This document shows, piece by piece, positions 15,994 to 25,516 of a DNA stretch of 64,000 bases. Each line of letters starts with the position of its first letter. The stretch's first letter is position 1. The notes beneath the pieces are model-generated. The model was given only the letters and a program-made list of their open reading frames with translations, searched no databases and had not been told where the DNA came from. Position numbers and translations under genes: made by a program. Source of the stretch: Inediibacterium massiliense (lineage in GTDB: Bacteria; Bacillota; Clostridia; Peptostreptococcales; Thermotaleaceae); assembly GCF_001282725.1 (NCBI RefSeq), contig NZ_LN876586.1:884957-948956 (forward strand), in the 5' to 3' direction.

Positions 15994-18654
15994 ATGACAG
16001 TAAAAAACCTTGATAAAACATATAATCCTCAAGAATTTGAAAAAAGAATTTATGAGGATTGGATGGAAAAAGGATATTTTAAGGCCAATGTAAATAAAGA
16101 AAAAGAACCTTTCGCTATTGTACTTCCACCTCCTAATATTACAGGACAGCTTCATATGGGACATGCATTAGATCATACATTACAAGATATATTGATTCGT
16201 TATAAAAGAATGCAAGGATATGAAGCATTATGGCTTCCAGGAACAGATCATGCAAGTATTGCAACAGAAGTAAAAGTAGTAGAAAAGATTATGAAAGAAG
16301 AAGGAAAAACAAAAGAAGAAATAGGAAGAGATGAATTTTTAAAAAGAGCATGGGAATGGAAAGAAGAATATGGTGGAAGAATTGTAGAGCAAATGAAAAA
16401 AATAGGAAACTCATGCGATTGGTCTAGAGAAAGATTTACTATGGATGAAGGATGTAATGAGGCAGTTACAGAGGTTTTCATAAAACTTTATGAAAAAGGG
16501 TATATTTATAGAGGAAATAGATTAATTAATTGGTGCCCAGATTGTAAAACTTCTCTTTCTGATGCAGAAGTAGAGCATGAAGAAAAACAAGGCCATTTTT
16601 GGCATATTAAGTATCTTGTGAAAGATTCAGAGGAGTATTTAGAAATTGCCACTACAAGACCTGAAACTATGCTTGGAGATACAGCAGTAGCAGTTCATCC
16701 AGAAGATGAAAGATATGCTCATTTAGTGGGTAAGACTTTGATTTTACCTATTGTAGGAAGAGAAATTCCAATCATTGCAGATGAATATGTAGACAAAGAA
16801 TTTGGTACAGGAGCTGTAAAAATTACACCAGCTCATGATCCTAATGACTTTGAGGTAGGATTAAGACATAATCTAGAACAAATTACAGTAATGGACGATA
16901 CTGCAAAGATGAATGAACATGCAGGAAAATATCAAGGAATGGATCGTTATGAATGTAGAAAAGCATTAGTAAAAGACTTAGAAGAAGCAGGATATTTAGT
17001 AAAAATAAAAGAACATGATCATAATGTAGGAGTTTGTTATAGATGTAATACAGTAGTAGAACCAAGACTTAGTGATCAATGGTTTGTAAAAATGGAAGAG
17101 ATGGCAAAGCCAGCTATAGAAGCAGTAAAATCAGGAAAGACAAAATTTGTACCAGAAAGATTTGACAAAATTTATTATCATTGGCTTGAAAATATAAGAG
17201 ATTGGTGTATTTCAAGACAATTGTGGTGGGGACATAGAATACCTGCTTATTATTGTGAGGATTGTGGGGAAGTGATGGTATCTAAGGAAGCTCCACAAAA
17301 ATGTAGTAAATGTGGAAGTACTCACTTCAAACAAGATGAAGATGTATTAGATACTTGGTTTAGTTCTGCTCTTTGGCCATTTTCAACTTTAGGTTGGCCA
17401 CATAATACAGAAGAATTAAAATATTTCTATCCTACAGATGTATTAGTAACAGGATATGATATTATTTTCTTCTGGGTGATTCGAATGATGTTTTCAGGAC
17501 TTGAACAAATGGGAGATATTCCTTTTAAATATGTATTTGTTCATGGACTTGTAAGAGATTCTCAAGGAAGAAAAATGAGTAAATCATTAGGAAATGGAAT
17601 TGATCCATTAGAAATTATCAATGAATACGGTGCAGATGCCTTAAGACTTACTTTAGCTTCTGGAAATAGCCCGGGAAATGATATGCGTTTTTATATAGAA
17701 AGAGTAGAAGCAAATAGAAATTTTGCAAACAAACTTTGGAATGCTACAAGATTTGTACTCATGAATTTAGATAAGGACCAATTTGACAAAGAAGAATGCC
17801 AAAAACATTTTACTCTTGCAGATAAATGGATTTTATCTAGAATGAATACAGTAGCAAAAGAAGTCACAGATAATCTAGATAAATTTGAACTGGGAATGGC
17901 AGTACAAAAGGTTTATGATTTTATTTGGAATGAATATTGTGATTGGTATATTGAAATTGTAAAACCAAGATTATATGGAGAAGAAAGAAATACAAAGGAT
18001 TCAGCTTTATATACACTAACTTTTGTTTTAGAAAATATATTAAAATTGTTACATCCATTTATGCCTTTTATTACAGAAGAAATATGGGAATATATTCCTA
18101 CTACCAAAGAGGAAAGTGTAATTATTGCTAAATGGCCACAAAATGATTCTACTCTTTCTTTTGAAAAAGAAGAAAAAGATATGGAACTGATTATGGATGC
18201 AATCAGAAGTATTAGAAATATTCGTGCTGAAATGAATGTAGTACCATCTAAAAAAGCAAAAGTAATTATAGTGGCAACAGATGATGCACATGATGCAATG
18301 AATAAAGGAAAAGAGTATTTTAAAACTCTAGCAAGTGCTTCAGATGTAATCATTCAAAAAGAGAAAAAGGATATTCCAGAGGATGCAATGTCTTCTGTAG
18401 TATTAGGAGCAGAAATTTATCTTCCATTAGATGAGTTGGTTGATTTTGAAAAAGAAATAGAGAGATTAGAAAAAGAAAAAGAAAAGCTTCAAAAAGAATT
18501 AGACAGAGTGAACAAAAAATTATCTAATCAAGGATTCTTAGGGAAGGCTCCAGCAGCTGTCATAGAAGAAGAGAAAGAAAAACAATCCAATTATCAGTCT
18601 ATGATGGAAAAAGTATTAGAAAGATTAGAAACTATGAAAAATAAAATAAAATAA
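15994..18654 (+). CDS. valS: Valyl-tRNA synthetase
   Basis: An 886-residue class I aminoacyl-tRNA synthetase. HIGH-type motif is [18 protein letters not shown] near residue 50; KMSKSLGNG is the second ATP motif. A Cys-rich insert ([14 protein letters not shown]) and CPDC sites are typical zinc-binding parts, and a C-terminal coiled coil (about 810-886, [19 protein letters not shown]) is standard for ValRS. Start 15994 has AAGGAG 8 bases before; the longer frame beginning at 15904 lies inside the T-box and is not real. Confidence 0.96.
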   Translation: MTVKNLDKTYNPQEFEKRIYEDWMEKGYFKANVNKEKEPFAIVLPPPNITGQLHMGHALDHTLQDILIRYKRMQGYEALWLPGTDHASIATEVKVVEKIMKEEGKTKEEIGRDEFLKRAWEWKEEYGGRIVEQMKKIGNSCDWSRERFTMDEGCNEAVTEVFIKLYEKGYIYRGNRLINWCPDCKTSLSDAEVEHEEKQGHFWHIKYLVKDSEEYLEIATTRPETMLGDTAVAVHPEDERYAHLVGKTLILPIVGREIPIIADEYVDKEFGTGAVKITPAHDPNDFEVGLRHNLEQITVMDDTAKMNEHAGKYQGMDRYECRKALVKDLEEAGYLVKIKEHDHNVGVCYRCNTVVEPRLSDQWFVKMEEMAKPAIEAVKSGKTKFVPERFDKIYYHWLENIRDWCISRQLWWGHRIPAYYCEDCGEVMVSKEAPQKCSKCGSTHFKQDEDVLDTWFSSALWPFSTLGWPHNTEELKYFYPTDVLVTGYDIIFFWVIRMMFSGLEQMGDIPFKYVFVHGLVRDSQGRKMSKSLGNGIDPLEIINEYGADALRLTLASGNSPGNDMRFYIERVEANRNFANKLWNATRFVLMNLDKDQFDKEECQKHFTLADKWILSRMNTVAKEVTDNLDKFELGMAVQKVYDFIWNEYCDWYIEIVKPRLYGEERNTKDSALYTLTFVLENILKLLHPFMPFITEEIWEYIPTTKEESVIIAKWPQNDSTLSFEKEEKDMELIMDAIRSIRNIRAEMNVVPSKKAKVIIVATDDAHDAMNKGKEYFKTLASASDVIIQKEKKDIPEDAMSSVVLGAEIYLPLDELVDFEKEIERLEKEKEKLQKELDRVNKKLSNQGFLGKAPAAVIEEEKEKQSNYQSMMEKVLERLETMKNKIK

Positions 18655-18658
18655 AATC

Positions 18659-18685
18659 TAGCCGGGTCATGCACCCGGCTTTATA
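18659..18685 (+). terminator. GC-rich hairpin between valS and folC
   Basis: AGCCGGGT/ACCCGGCT stem followed by TTTATATA; the T run is short, so it may be a partial terminator. Confidence 0.65.
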
Positions 18686-18700
18686 TAAAGGAGGGTGAAA

Positions 18701-19990
18701 ATGAACTATCAATATGCTTTAGAATATATTCACGGTACATATAAATTTGGGAGCAAATTAGGACTTGAAAATATTACTGATTTGTTAAAATTAATGGAAA
18801 ATCCACAGAAAAATTTGAAAGTCATTCATGTAGCTGGAACAAATGGAAAAGGATCTACTTGTAATTTTATTCATTCTATTTTAAAAGAAGCAGGATACAA
18901 GGTAGGTCTTTATACATCTCCCTATTTAGAAGAGTTCACAGAAAGAATACAAATTAATGGAATCAATATTCCCAAAAAAGAGCTAGGCGATATTACATCT
19001 TTTGTAAAAGAAAAAGTAGATATTATGGTAAGAGAAGGAAAAAATCATCCTACAGAATTTGAGATTGTAACAGCTATAGCTTTTGAATATTTTAAAAGAG
19101 AAAGTGTAGATTTTTTAGTTTTAGAGGTAGGTATGGGAGGAAGATTTGATGCAACCAATGTAGTAAATTCTTTAGTATCTGTCATTACTTCTATTGATTA
19201 TGACCATATGGATTATTTAGGAGATACCCTAGATAAAATTGCTTATGAAAAAGCAGGGATTATCAAAGAAAATTCTATAGCAGTTATTTATCCCCAAGCT
19301 GTTGAGGCTATGAAAGTCATAGAGGAAGTTTGCAAAAAAAGAAATACAAAGCTTATCAAAGCTCCTATAGAGAATATAAAAATCATCAATCAAACAGAGG
19401 AAGGACAAAGTTTTGAAGTAGTTATAAATGATGAAATACAAAATATTTTTATATCTATGCTAGGAGATCATCAAATAAAAAATTCTACTTTAGCATTAAG
19501 TGTTATAAAAGTTTTAGAAGATGAATATCATATATCTATCTCGAAGAAAGCTTTGAATGAAGGCTTTAGAAAAGCCATATGGCCAGGAAGATTTGAAGTG
19601 ATTCGGAAAAATCCTACATTTGTTATAGATGGAGCTCATAATGTAGCAGGAATGAATGCATTAAAAGAGGGAATTGAAAAATTTTTTAAAGATAAGAATA
19701 TTATTTTAGGAATAGGGATTTTAGCAGATAAGGATGAAAAAATGCTAGATATAATCATTCCTCTAGCAAATAAAGTAGTGATTACAAAACCTAATAACCC
19801 AAGAGCATTGGAAGTAGAAAAGCTAGGCAAGAAAATAGAAAAATATAAGAAAGAGATATGGATAAAGGAAAATATAAAAGATGCTGTAGATACTTCTTTA
19901 TCTATAGCCAATGAGAGAGATGTCATTGTTTTTGCAGGGTCTTTATATATGATTGGAGAAGTAAGAAGTATCTTAAAAATAAAAGGATGA
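18701..19990 (+). CDS. folC: Folylpolyglutamate/dihydrofolate synthase
   Basis: A 429-residue Mur-ligase superfamily enzyme that adds glutamate to folates. The P-loop is HVAGTNGKGSTCNF; LYTSPYLEEFTERIQING and the DHMDYLGDTLDKIAYEKAGI segment are diagnostic, and the C-terminal domain has FVIDGAHNVAGM. ATG 18701 lies 8 bases after AAAGGAGG. It is followed after 5 bases by a sigma-54 regulator gene. Confidence 0.93.
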   Translation: MNYQYALEYIHGTYKFGSKLGLENITDLLKLMENPQKNLKVIHVAGTNGKGSTCNFIHSILKEAGYKVGLYTSPYLEEFTERIQINGINIPKKELGDITSFVKEKVDIMVREGKNHPTEFEIVTAIAFEYFKRESVDFLVLEVGMGGRFDATNVVNSLVSVITSIDYDHMDYLGDTLDKIAYEKAGIIKENSIAVIYPQAVEAMKVIEEVCKKRNTKLIKAPIENIKIINQTEEGQSFEVVINDEIQNIFISMLGDHQIKNSTLALSVIKVLEDEYHISISKKALNEGFRKAIWPGRFEVIRKNPTFVIDGAHNVAGMNALKEGIEKFFKDKNIILGIGILADKDEKMLDIIIPLANKVVITKPNNPRALEVEKLGKKIEKYKKEIWIKENIKDAVDTSLSIANERDVIVFAGSLYMIGEVRSILKIKG

Positions 19991-19995
19991 TCCAT

Positions 19996-21876
19996 ATGCT
20001 TAAAAATGAAAGATATATCAGAGAATTTACAGACTTAATGTCAGAGGGATTCATTTTTATTGATGAGGAAGGAAAAATCCGTATTTATAATAAAAAGGCA
20101 AAAGAAATATTTGGAATCCGTCATGAAGGTGGAATAGGACATAAAAAAGGTCGTATTCATATAGGAGATATAGTGATTATTGCTGACAATGCTTTGGGAA
20201 AAGATGATGGAGGACTTAGTTGTAAAGATTTAGAGAAAATAGGAATCTATGACGAAAAAATAGGATATAAAGGTGCGTTTATAGGAATCGGTGTATATGG
20301 AAAAAAGATTCGACCTATTTATAAATACGAAAAAAATGCTAAAGATATATTATCTGTAGATACTCATTTTCAAAATGTAAATATTCGTGTGCAAATCAAT
20401 TTTATGAAAAAGTTTATGGATATTACGGTGAAAGATAAAAATTTTCAGCTTTCTTATATTCATTCTATGGGACATATGGTAGTACTAGATCAAGATACAA
20501 AAGAAGTAAAATTTTATCAAAAAGAAGGATATACAGCTAGAAAAGAATCTATTAAAGATTTACTTTTAGGAAAAGAGTTTAGAGAAAAAGGAGAAGATGC
20601 AAAAGAGCTAGATGTCATAGGAAAAGATATTTTTGAAATTCATGAAGGTGGAGATACCATCAAAGAATTTTATAAAGCTTCTAAGGGAATAGATATTCAT
20701 TATAAAGATAAATTTACTCAAATTAATGGGTTTCCTACTTTGTGTACATTAGTTCCTATCACAGTACAAAATAAAAGAGTAGGGGCAGCTTTAAAAGTAG
20801 AAGATATATCAGCTCTTAAAAAGTTAATCAAAGAAAGAGATGAAGCTTTATTATCTATACAGCATATGGAAATGAAAATGAGAGAAGAAAAAGATAGTCA
20901 AGATTTATTTGCAGATATCTTAGGAGAGAGTGAAGTCATCAACAATGTGAAAAAATTAGCTTATAAAGCGTCTAAGTCTAATTCTACAGTTTTGCTTTTA
21001 GGAGAGAGTGGTACAGGAAAAACACTTTTAGCTAAGGCTATTCATGAGGCCAGTAAATATAAAGATAAACCTTTTGTTCATGTAAACTGTGCATCTATTC
21101 CAAAGGATCTTTTAGAAAGTGAATTGTTTGGATATGAAAAAGGAGCTTTTACAGGAGCGTGCACGAAAGGAAAACAAGGACTTTTTGAGGTAGCTTCAGG
21201 AGGTACTATTTTTTTAGATGAAATAGGAGAAATTGAATCTTTTATACAAGTAAAATTATTAAAGGTTTTGCAAAACAAGACTTTTTATAGAGTAGGAGGA
21301 ACAGTAGAAAAAACGGCAAATGTAAGAATTATTGCTGCAACCAATAAAAATTTAGAAGAAGAAATGATAAAAGGAAGATTTAGAGAGGATCTTTATTATA
21401 GAATTAATGTTTTTCCTATTTGGCTGCCACCTCTTCAAGAAAGAAAACAAGATATTTATTTTTTAGTACAAGCTATTCTTCCTAAAATATGCAGAAGAAT
21501 GGAATGTGAAGAAAAAATCATATCTGGAGAGGTATTATATAGATTAATGGAATATGAGTGGCCTGGAAATATCAGAGAACTTGAAAATGTATTAGAAAGA
21601 GCTGTGAATATTGCAGAAGGAAATATTATAGATGTATCTCATTTGTATTTAAATGTTTTAAATCATAAAAATGAAAATACAAAACATATAAAACCTTTAA
21701 AGGATTACATACAACAAGCAGAAAAGGATGCTATTATAAAAGCACTAAAATATTATGATTATGATCGCAATGAGGCTATGAGAGCATTAAAAATAGGAAA
21801 AACAAGCTTTTATGAGAAATTGAAAAAATATGGAATTCGTTCTTTCAGAAAAACGGAAAATGGTTCGCAAATATGA
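19996..21876 (+). CDS. Sigma-54 dependent transcriptional regulator with PAS-type sensor
   Basis: A 626-residue enhancer-binding protein. The N-terminus (1-50) is PAS-like (LMSEGFIFIDEEGKIRIYN), followed by about 240 residues of sensor region that I do not recognise. The AAA+ domain (about 310-545) has Walker A GESGTGKT, the sigma-54 contact loop GAFTGA, Walker B GGTIFLDEIGE and the R-finger region; a Fis-type HTH closes the protein (DYDRNEAMRALKIGKTSFYEKLKKYG). A perfect -24/-12 promoter lies 105 bases downstream, so the lysA-spmAB operon is its probable target. ATG 19996 is better spaced to AAAAGG than ATG 19987. Confidence 0.9.
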   Translation: MLKNERYIREFTDLMSEGFIFIDEEGKIRIYNKKAKEIFGIRHEGGIGHKKGRIHIGDIVIIADNALGKDDGGLSCKDLEKIGIYDEKIGYKGAFIGIGVYGKKIRPIYKYEKNAKDILSVDTHFQNVNIRVQINFMKKFMDITVKDKNFQLSYIHSMGHMVVLDQDTKEVKFYQKEGYTARKESIKDLLLGKEFREKGEDAKELDVIGKDIFEIHEGGDTIKEFYKASKGIDIHYKDKFTQINGFPTLCTLVPITVQNKRVGAALKVEDISALKKLIKERDEALLSIQHMEMKMREEKDSQDLFADILGESEVINNVKKLAYKASKSNSTVLLLGESGTGKTLLAKAIHEASKYKDKPFVHVNCASIPKDLLESELFGYEKGAFTGACTKGKQGLFEVASGGTIFLDEIGEIESFIQVKLLKVLQNKTFYRVGGTVEKTANVRIIAATNKNLEEEMIKGRFREDLYYRINVFPIWLPPLQERKQDIYFLVQAILPKICRRMECEEKIISGEVLYRLMEYEWPGNIRELENVLERAVNIAEGNIIDVSHLYLNVLNHKNENTKHIKPLKDYIQQAEKDAIIKALKYYDYDRNEAMRALKIGKTSFYEKLKKYGIRSFRKTENGSQI

Positions 21877-21980
21877 ACTGCTCTTGGGCGTGTATATAGG
21901 GAAAGAATATCATATAGAATGAGTAAGTTCAAAAATACGGAAAAGTTAATGAAATGTTTAGAAAAATCAATGAATTGCAA

Positions 21981-21996
21981 TGGCATGATTCTTGCT
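21981..21996 (+). promoter_or_regulatory. Sigma-54 (-24/-12) promoter of lysA-spmA-spmB operon
   Basis: TGGCAT-GATTC-TTGCT is an exact match to TGGCAY-N5-TTGCW, 38 bases before the lysA-like start. Two similar A-rich boxes upstream (GAAAAACGGAAAATGG near 21848 and AAAATACGGAAAAGTT near 21932) are candidate enhancer sites. Confidence 0.88.
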
Positions 21997-22033
21997 CATT
22001 TACTATATAAACTGGAAATGAGGAAGGAGAAAA

Positions 22034-23320
22034 ATGATGAGTAATATAAACGTAGAAAATAAACATTTTGTATTTGGTGGATGTGATATGGTTGAAATAG
22101 CAAAACAATACAAAACTCCTTTGTATGTTTTATCAAAAGATATAATTGATGAAAGAATATATGAAATCAAAAAAGATTTTTTACAAAAATATTCTAATAC
22201 AAGAGCAGTTTATGCAAGTAAAGCTTTTTTAACTCTAGAAATGTGTAGAATTCTAAAAAAAGAAGGAATAGGAATAGATGTTGTTTCAGGAGGAGAATTG
22301 TATACTGCTATAAAAGCAGATTTTCCAATGGAAAATGTAATTTTTCATGGAAACAATAAAACTTTAGATGAAATTGAATTTGCGGTAAAAAGCCGTGTAG
22401 GAAGAATTGTAGTAGATAATTTTTATGAATTAGAAATGATCGAGAAGGTAGCAAAGGATTTGGGAGAAAAAGTAAAAATACTATTTAGAATTACTCCAGG
22501 AGTAGATAGTCATACTCATAAATTTATTTCTACAGGTCAAGTAGATTCTAAATTTGGAATTCCTTTAGTAGAAGAAATTCTTCATAAAGGAATTATAAAA
22601 GTTCAAAAATCATTAAACGTTGAACTAAGAGGGTTTCATTTTCATGTAGGAAGTCAATTATTTGAGAATACTTCCCACATAAAAGCATTAGACATATTAA
22701 TGAGACTCATAAAAGAAGTAAAAGATACGGTAGGATTTGAAACAAAAGAATTAAATATTGGAGGAGGCTTTGGAATATATTATAAGGAAGGAGATGATCC
22801 TAAACCGTTACAATATTTTATAGATCCTATTATGAAGGATCTACAAGATAGGTGTACAGAACTAAATCTTTTCGTTCCACAAGTCATTATAGAACCTGGA
22901 AGATGGATTGTAGGAGAAGCAGGGATTACCTTATATACTATAGGTTCTATTAAAAATATTCCAGGGGTTAGAACTTATGTAGGAATTGACGGAGGAATGC
23001 CTGATAATCCTAGACCAGCATTATATGATGCACAATATGAAGGAGTAATTGCTAATAAAATGGATCTACCTAAAAGTAAAGTGGTCACTATTGCAGGAAA
23101 GTGTTGTGAATCAGGAGACATATTGATATGGGATTTAAAGGTACCTATTTTAGAATCAGGAGATATTTTAGCTGTGAAAAGTACAGGAGCTTATAATTAT
23201 TCTATGGCAAGCAATTATAACAAGCTTCCAAGACCAGCTGTGGTTATGGTTGGTAAAGGAGAGAACCAATTAATTGTAAAAAGAGAAACATATGATGATT
23301 TAATAAGCAGAGATATATAA
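22034..23320 (+). CDS. lysA: Diaminopimelate decarboxylase-like PLP enzyme
   Basis: A 428-residue fold-III (alanine racemase-like) decarboxylase converting meso-DAP to lysine. PLP lysine is in RAVYASKAF; HFHVGSQ, the glycine loop LNIGGGFGIYY, EPGRWIVGEAG, GKCCESGD (active-site Cys from the partner subunit) and GAYNYSMASNYN match LysA. Its placement in a sigma-54 operon with a dipeptidase and SpmAB-type membrane proteins, away from the dap genes at 42-48 kb, suggests a catabolic or specialised role, so a related D-amino-acid or DAP-peptide pathway is possible. Confidence 0.87.
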   Translation: MMSNINVENKHFVFGGCDMVEIAKQYKTPLYVLSKDIIDERIYEIKKDFLQKYSNTRAVYASKAFLTLEMCRILKKEGIGIDVVSGGELYTAIKADFPMENVIFHGNNKTLDEIEFAVKSRVGRIVVDNFYELEMIEKVAKDLGEKVKILFRITPGVDSHTHKFISTGQVDSKFGIPLVEEILHKGIIKVQKSLNVELRGFHFHVGSQLFENTSHIKALDILMRLIKEVKDTVGFETKELNIGGGFGIYYKEGDDPKPLQYFIDPIMKDLQDRCTELNLFVPQVIIEPGRWIVGEAGITLYTIGSIKNIPGVRTYVGIDGGMPDNPRPALYDAQYEGVIANKMDLPKSKVVTIAGKCCESGDILIWDLKVPILESGDILAVKSTGAYNYSMASNYNKLPRPAVVMVGKGENQLIVKRETYDDLISRDI

Positions 23321-23346
23321 AAAAATATTAAAAAGGGGGAAAGAAA

Positions 23347-23967
23347 ATGATCAATATCATTTGGTTAGGGTTAGTCGTGATAGGTATTGTGGTAGGCGTG
23401 ATCAATGGTAATATTGAAGCGGTAACAGAAGCTGCTATTAATTCTGCGAATACAGGAGTGGAGTTATCTTTGGGGATGATTGGAATTATGGCACTTTGGC
23501 TTGGAATTATGAAAATAGCAGAGGAAAGTGGATTGATACAACTATTAGCTAGGGGATTAAGACCAATAACCGTTAAATTATTTCCTGATGTACCTCCGGA
23601 TCATCCTGCAATGGGAGCTATTATTTTAAATATTGCAGCAAACATATTAGGACTTGGAAATGCAGCTACACCATTAGGACTGAAGGCTATGGAGGAACTT
23701 CAAAAATTAAATGAAGAAAAAGATACAGCTACAAATGCCATGTGTACATTTTTAGCTATTAATACATCATCTGTTACTTTAATACCTTCTGATACAATGG
23801 CTATTTTAGTAGCTGTGGGAGCAACAGGTACCCAAGTTACAGGAATTATTGGACCATCTATTATTGCTACTACTGCCTCTACTATTGTTGCTATTATTGC
23901 TACTAGATTACTTCAGAATGCAGGGCCATTTAAAATGAAATCCAATAAAGTGAAAAATATGGATTAG
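23347..23967 (+). CDS. spmA: Spore maturation protein A-like membrane protein (Gate domain)
   Basis: A 206-residue membrane protein with the nucleoside-recognition (Gate) domain: NSANTGVELSLGMIGIMALWLGIMKIAEESG, LNIAANILGLGNAATPLGLKAM and FLAINTSSVTLIP are hallmarks of SpmA. In Bacillus SpmA/SpmB affect spore core dehydration. Here it is preceded by lysA and followed by spmB under a sigma-54 promoter, an unusual context for a sporulation gene. Confidence 0.88.
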   Translation: MINIIWLGLVVIGIVVGVINGNIEAVTEAAINSANTGVELSLGMIGIMALWLGIMKIAEESGLIQLLARGLRPITVKLFPDVPPDHPAMGAIILNIAANILGLGNAATPLGLKAMEELQKLNEEKDTATNAMCTFLAINTSSVTLIPSDTMAILVAVGATGTQVTGIIGPSIIATTASTIVAIIATRLLQNAGPFKMKSNKVKNMD

Positions 23968-23985
23968 TAAAAAGGGGGAGAAGGT

Positions 23986-24522
23986 ATGTTTATAAACATT
24001 CTTAGTGTAATTTCAAAATACGCAGTGCCATTTATGTTGATAACTATTCCTTTATATGGATATTTTAAAAAAGTTAAAGTGTATGAAGCATTTACAGATG
24101 GAGCGAAGGAAGGATTTACAACTGCCGTAAGGATTATTCCTTATTTGGTAGCTATGTTAGTTGGAATTGGTATATTTAGAGCATCTGGAGCCATGGATGG
24201 TTTAACAAAAATACTTAGTCCAGTGACAAATCTTTTAGGTATTCCTGGAGAAGTACTTCCTATGGCATTTATGAGACCTCTATCTGGAGGAGGAGCACAG
24301 GGGATATTAGGAGATCTTCTTAAAACTTACGGACCAGATTCTATGATAGGACATATTGCATCTGTTATGATGGGATCTACAGAAACTACTTTTTATGTGA
24401 TTGCCGTTTATTTTGGAGCTGTTGCTATTAAAAATACAAGGCACGCTATTCCAGCAGGACTTTTAGCAGACTTAGCAGGGTTTATAACAGCAGTGGTAGT
24501 ATGTAAAATTTTCTTTGCATAA
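23986..24522 (+). CDS. spmB: Spore maturation protein B-like membrane protein (Gate domain)
   Basis: A 178-residue partner of SpmA. Signature segments: AFTDGAKEGFTTAVRIIPYLVAMLVGIGIFRASG, FMRPLSGGGAQGIL and MGSTETTFYVIAVYFGAV. Four or five membrane helices. It starts 18 bases after spmA. The SpmA/SpmB pair may act as a transporter; that view is inference from the Gate-domain superfamily. Confidence 0.88.
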   Translation: MFINILSVISKYAVPFMLITIPLYGYFKKVKVYEAFTDGAKEGFTTAVRIIPYLVAMLVGIGIFRASGAMDGLTKILSPVTNLLGIPGEVLPMAFMRPLSGGGAQGILGDLLKTYGPDSMIGHIASVMMGSTETTFYVIAVYFGAVAIKNTRHAIPAGLLADLAGFITAVVVCKIFFA

Positions 24523-24539
24523 AAAATGGAGGCCATATT

Positions 24540-25478
24540 ATGAGAGTGATTGACTTGCATTGTGATACCATACTTCGATTAATGGAAGATAAAGAAAGCT
24601 TGGAATTAAAAAGAAATCTGTACAGTATAGATATTGAAAAATTAAAAAAAGCAAATTCTATGGCTCAATTTTTTGCATTATATATAGATTTAAAAGGAGA
24701 AGGTCCACTAGAAAATGCTCTAGAAATGTTAGATAAATTTTACATAGAGATGAACAAAAATAAAGATAGTATTTGTATTGCAAAAAATTATGAAGAGTTA
24801 ATGAAAAATGAAAAAGAAGGAAAAATTTCTGCATTTTTAACAATTGAAGAAGGAGGAGCACTAAAGGGAAAAATTCATCATCTGAAAAATTTTTATAGAT
24901 TAGGAGTTCGTTTGATTACTCTTACATGGAATTATCCTAATGAAATAGGGTACCCAAGTGCAGGAGGAGTATATCAAGACCAATGCCTTACAAAATTTGG
25001 AGAAGAAGTAGTTTATGAAATGAATAGATTAGGTATGTTGATAGACGTTTCTCATTTATCAGATGGTGGATTTTATCATGTTTCTAAACTCTCTAAAAAG
25101 CCTTTTATTGCATCTCATTCTAATGCTAGATCCATTAAAAATCATACTAGAAATCTAACAGATCATATGATTCAAATTCTAGCAAATAAAGGGGGAGTCA
25201 TTGGAATTAATTTTGAAAAAGAATTTTTAGGAGAAGGATCTATGAGTAAAGTAGAGGATATGGTTGCTCATATTAAACATATTAAAAATATTGGAGGAAT
25301 AGATGTTTTATCTATAGGAACAGACTTTGATGGCATTAGTGATGGATTAGAAATTTCTAATATGGGAGAAATTCATAAATTAATACATGGATTGCAGAAA
25401 AATAATTTTTCAGAAGAAGAAATTGAAAAAATTTTTTATAAAAATTCTTTAAGGGTGATTCAAGAAGTTTTAGGATAA
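24540..25478 (+). CDS. Membrane dipeptidase family (M19, renal dipeptidase-like)
   Basis: A 312-residue binuclear zinc dipeptidase that hydrolyses dipeptides including those with D-amino acids at the C-terminal position. Metal ligands: DLHCDT (His, Asp), IEEGG (Glu), IDVSHLS (His), ASHSNAR (His) and GTDFDG (Asp). There is no signal peptide, so cytoplasmic. It starts 17 bases after spmB, probably the last gene of the sigma-54 operon. Confidence 0.9.
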   Translation: MRVIDLHCDTILRLMEDKESLELKRNLYSIDIEKLKKANSMAQFFALYIDLKGEGPLENALEMLDKFYIEMNKNKDSICIAKNYEELMKNEKEGKISAFLTIEEGGALKGKIHHLKNFYRLGVRLITLTWNYPNEIGYPSAGGVYQDQCLTKFGEEVVYEMNRLGMLIDVSHLSDGGFYHVSKLSKKPFIASHSNARSIKNHTRNLTDHMIQILANKGGVIGINFEKEFLGEGSMSKVEDMVAHIKHIKNIGGIDVLSIGTDFDGISDGLEISNMGEIHKLIHGLQKNNFSEEEIEKIFYKNSLRVIQEVLG

Positions 25479-25516
25479 GGTGTATATGAAATATTGCTTA
25501 GTAAGGAGGTTGTAAT

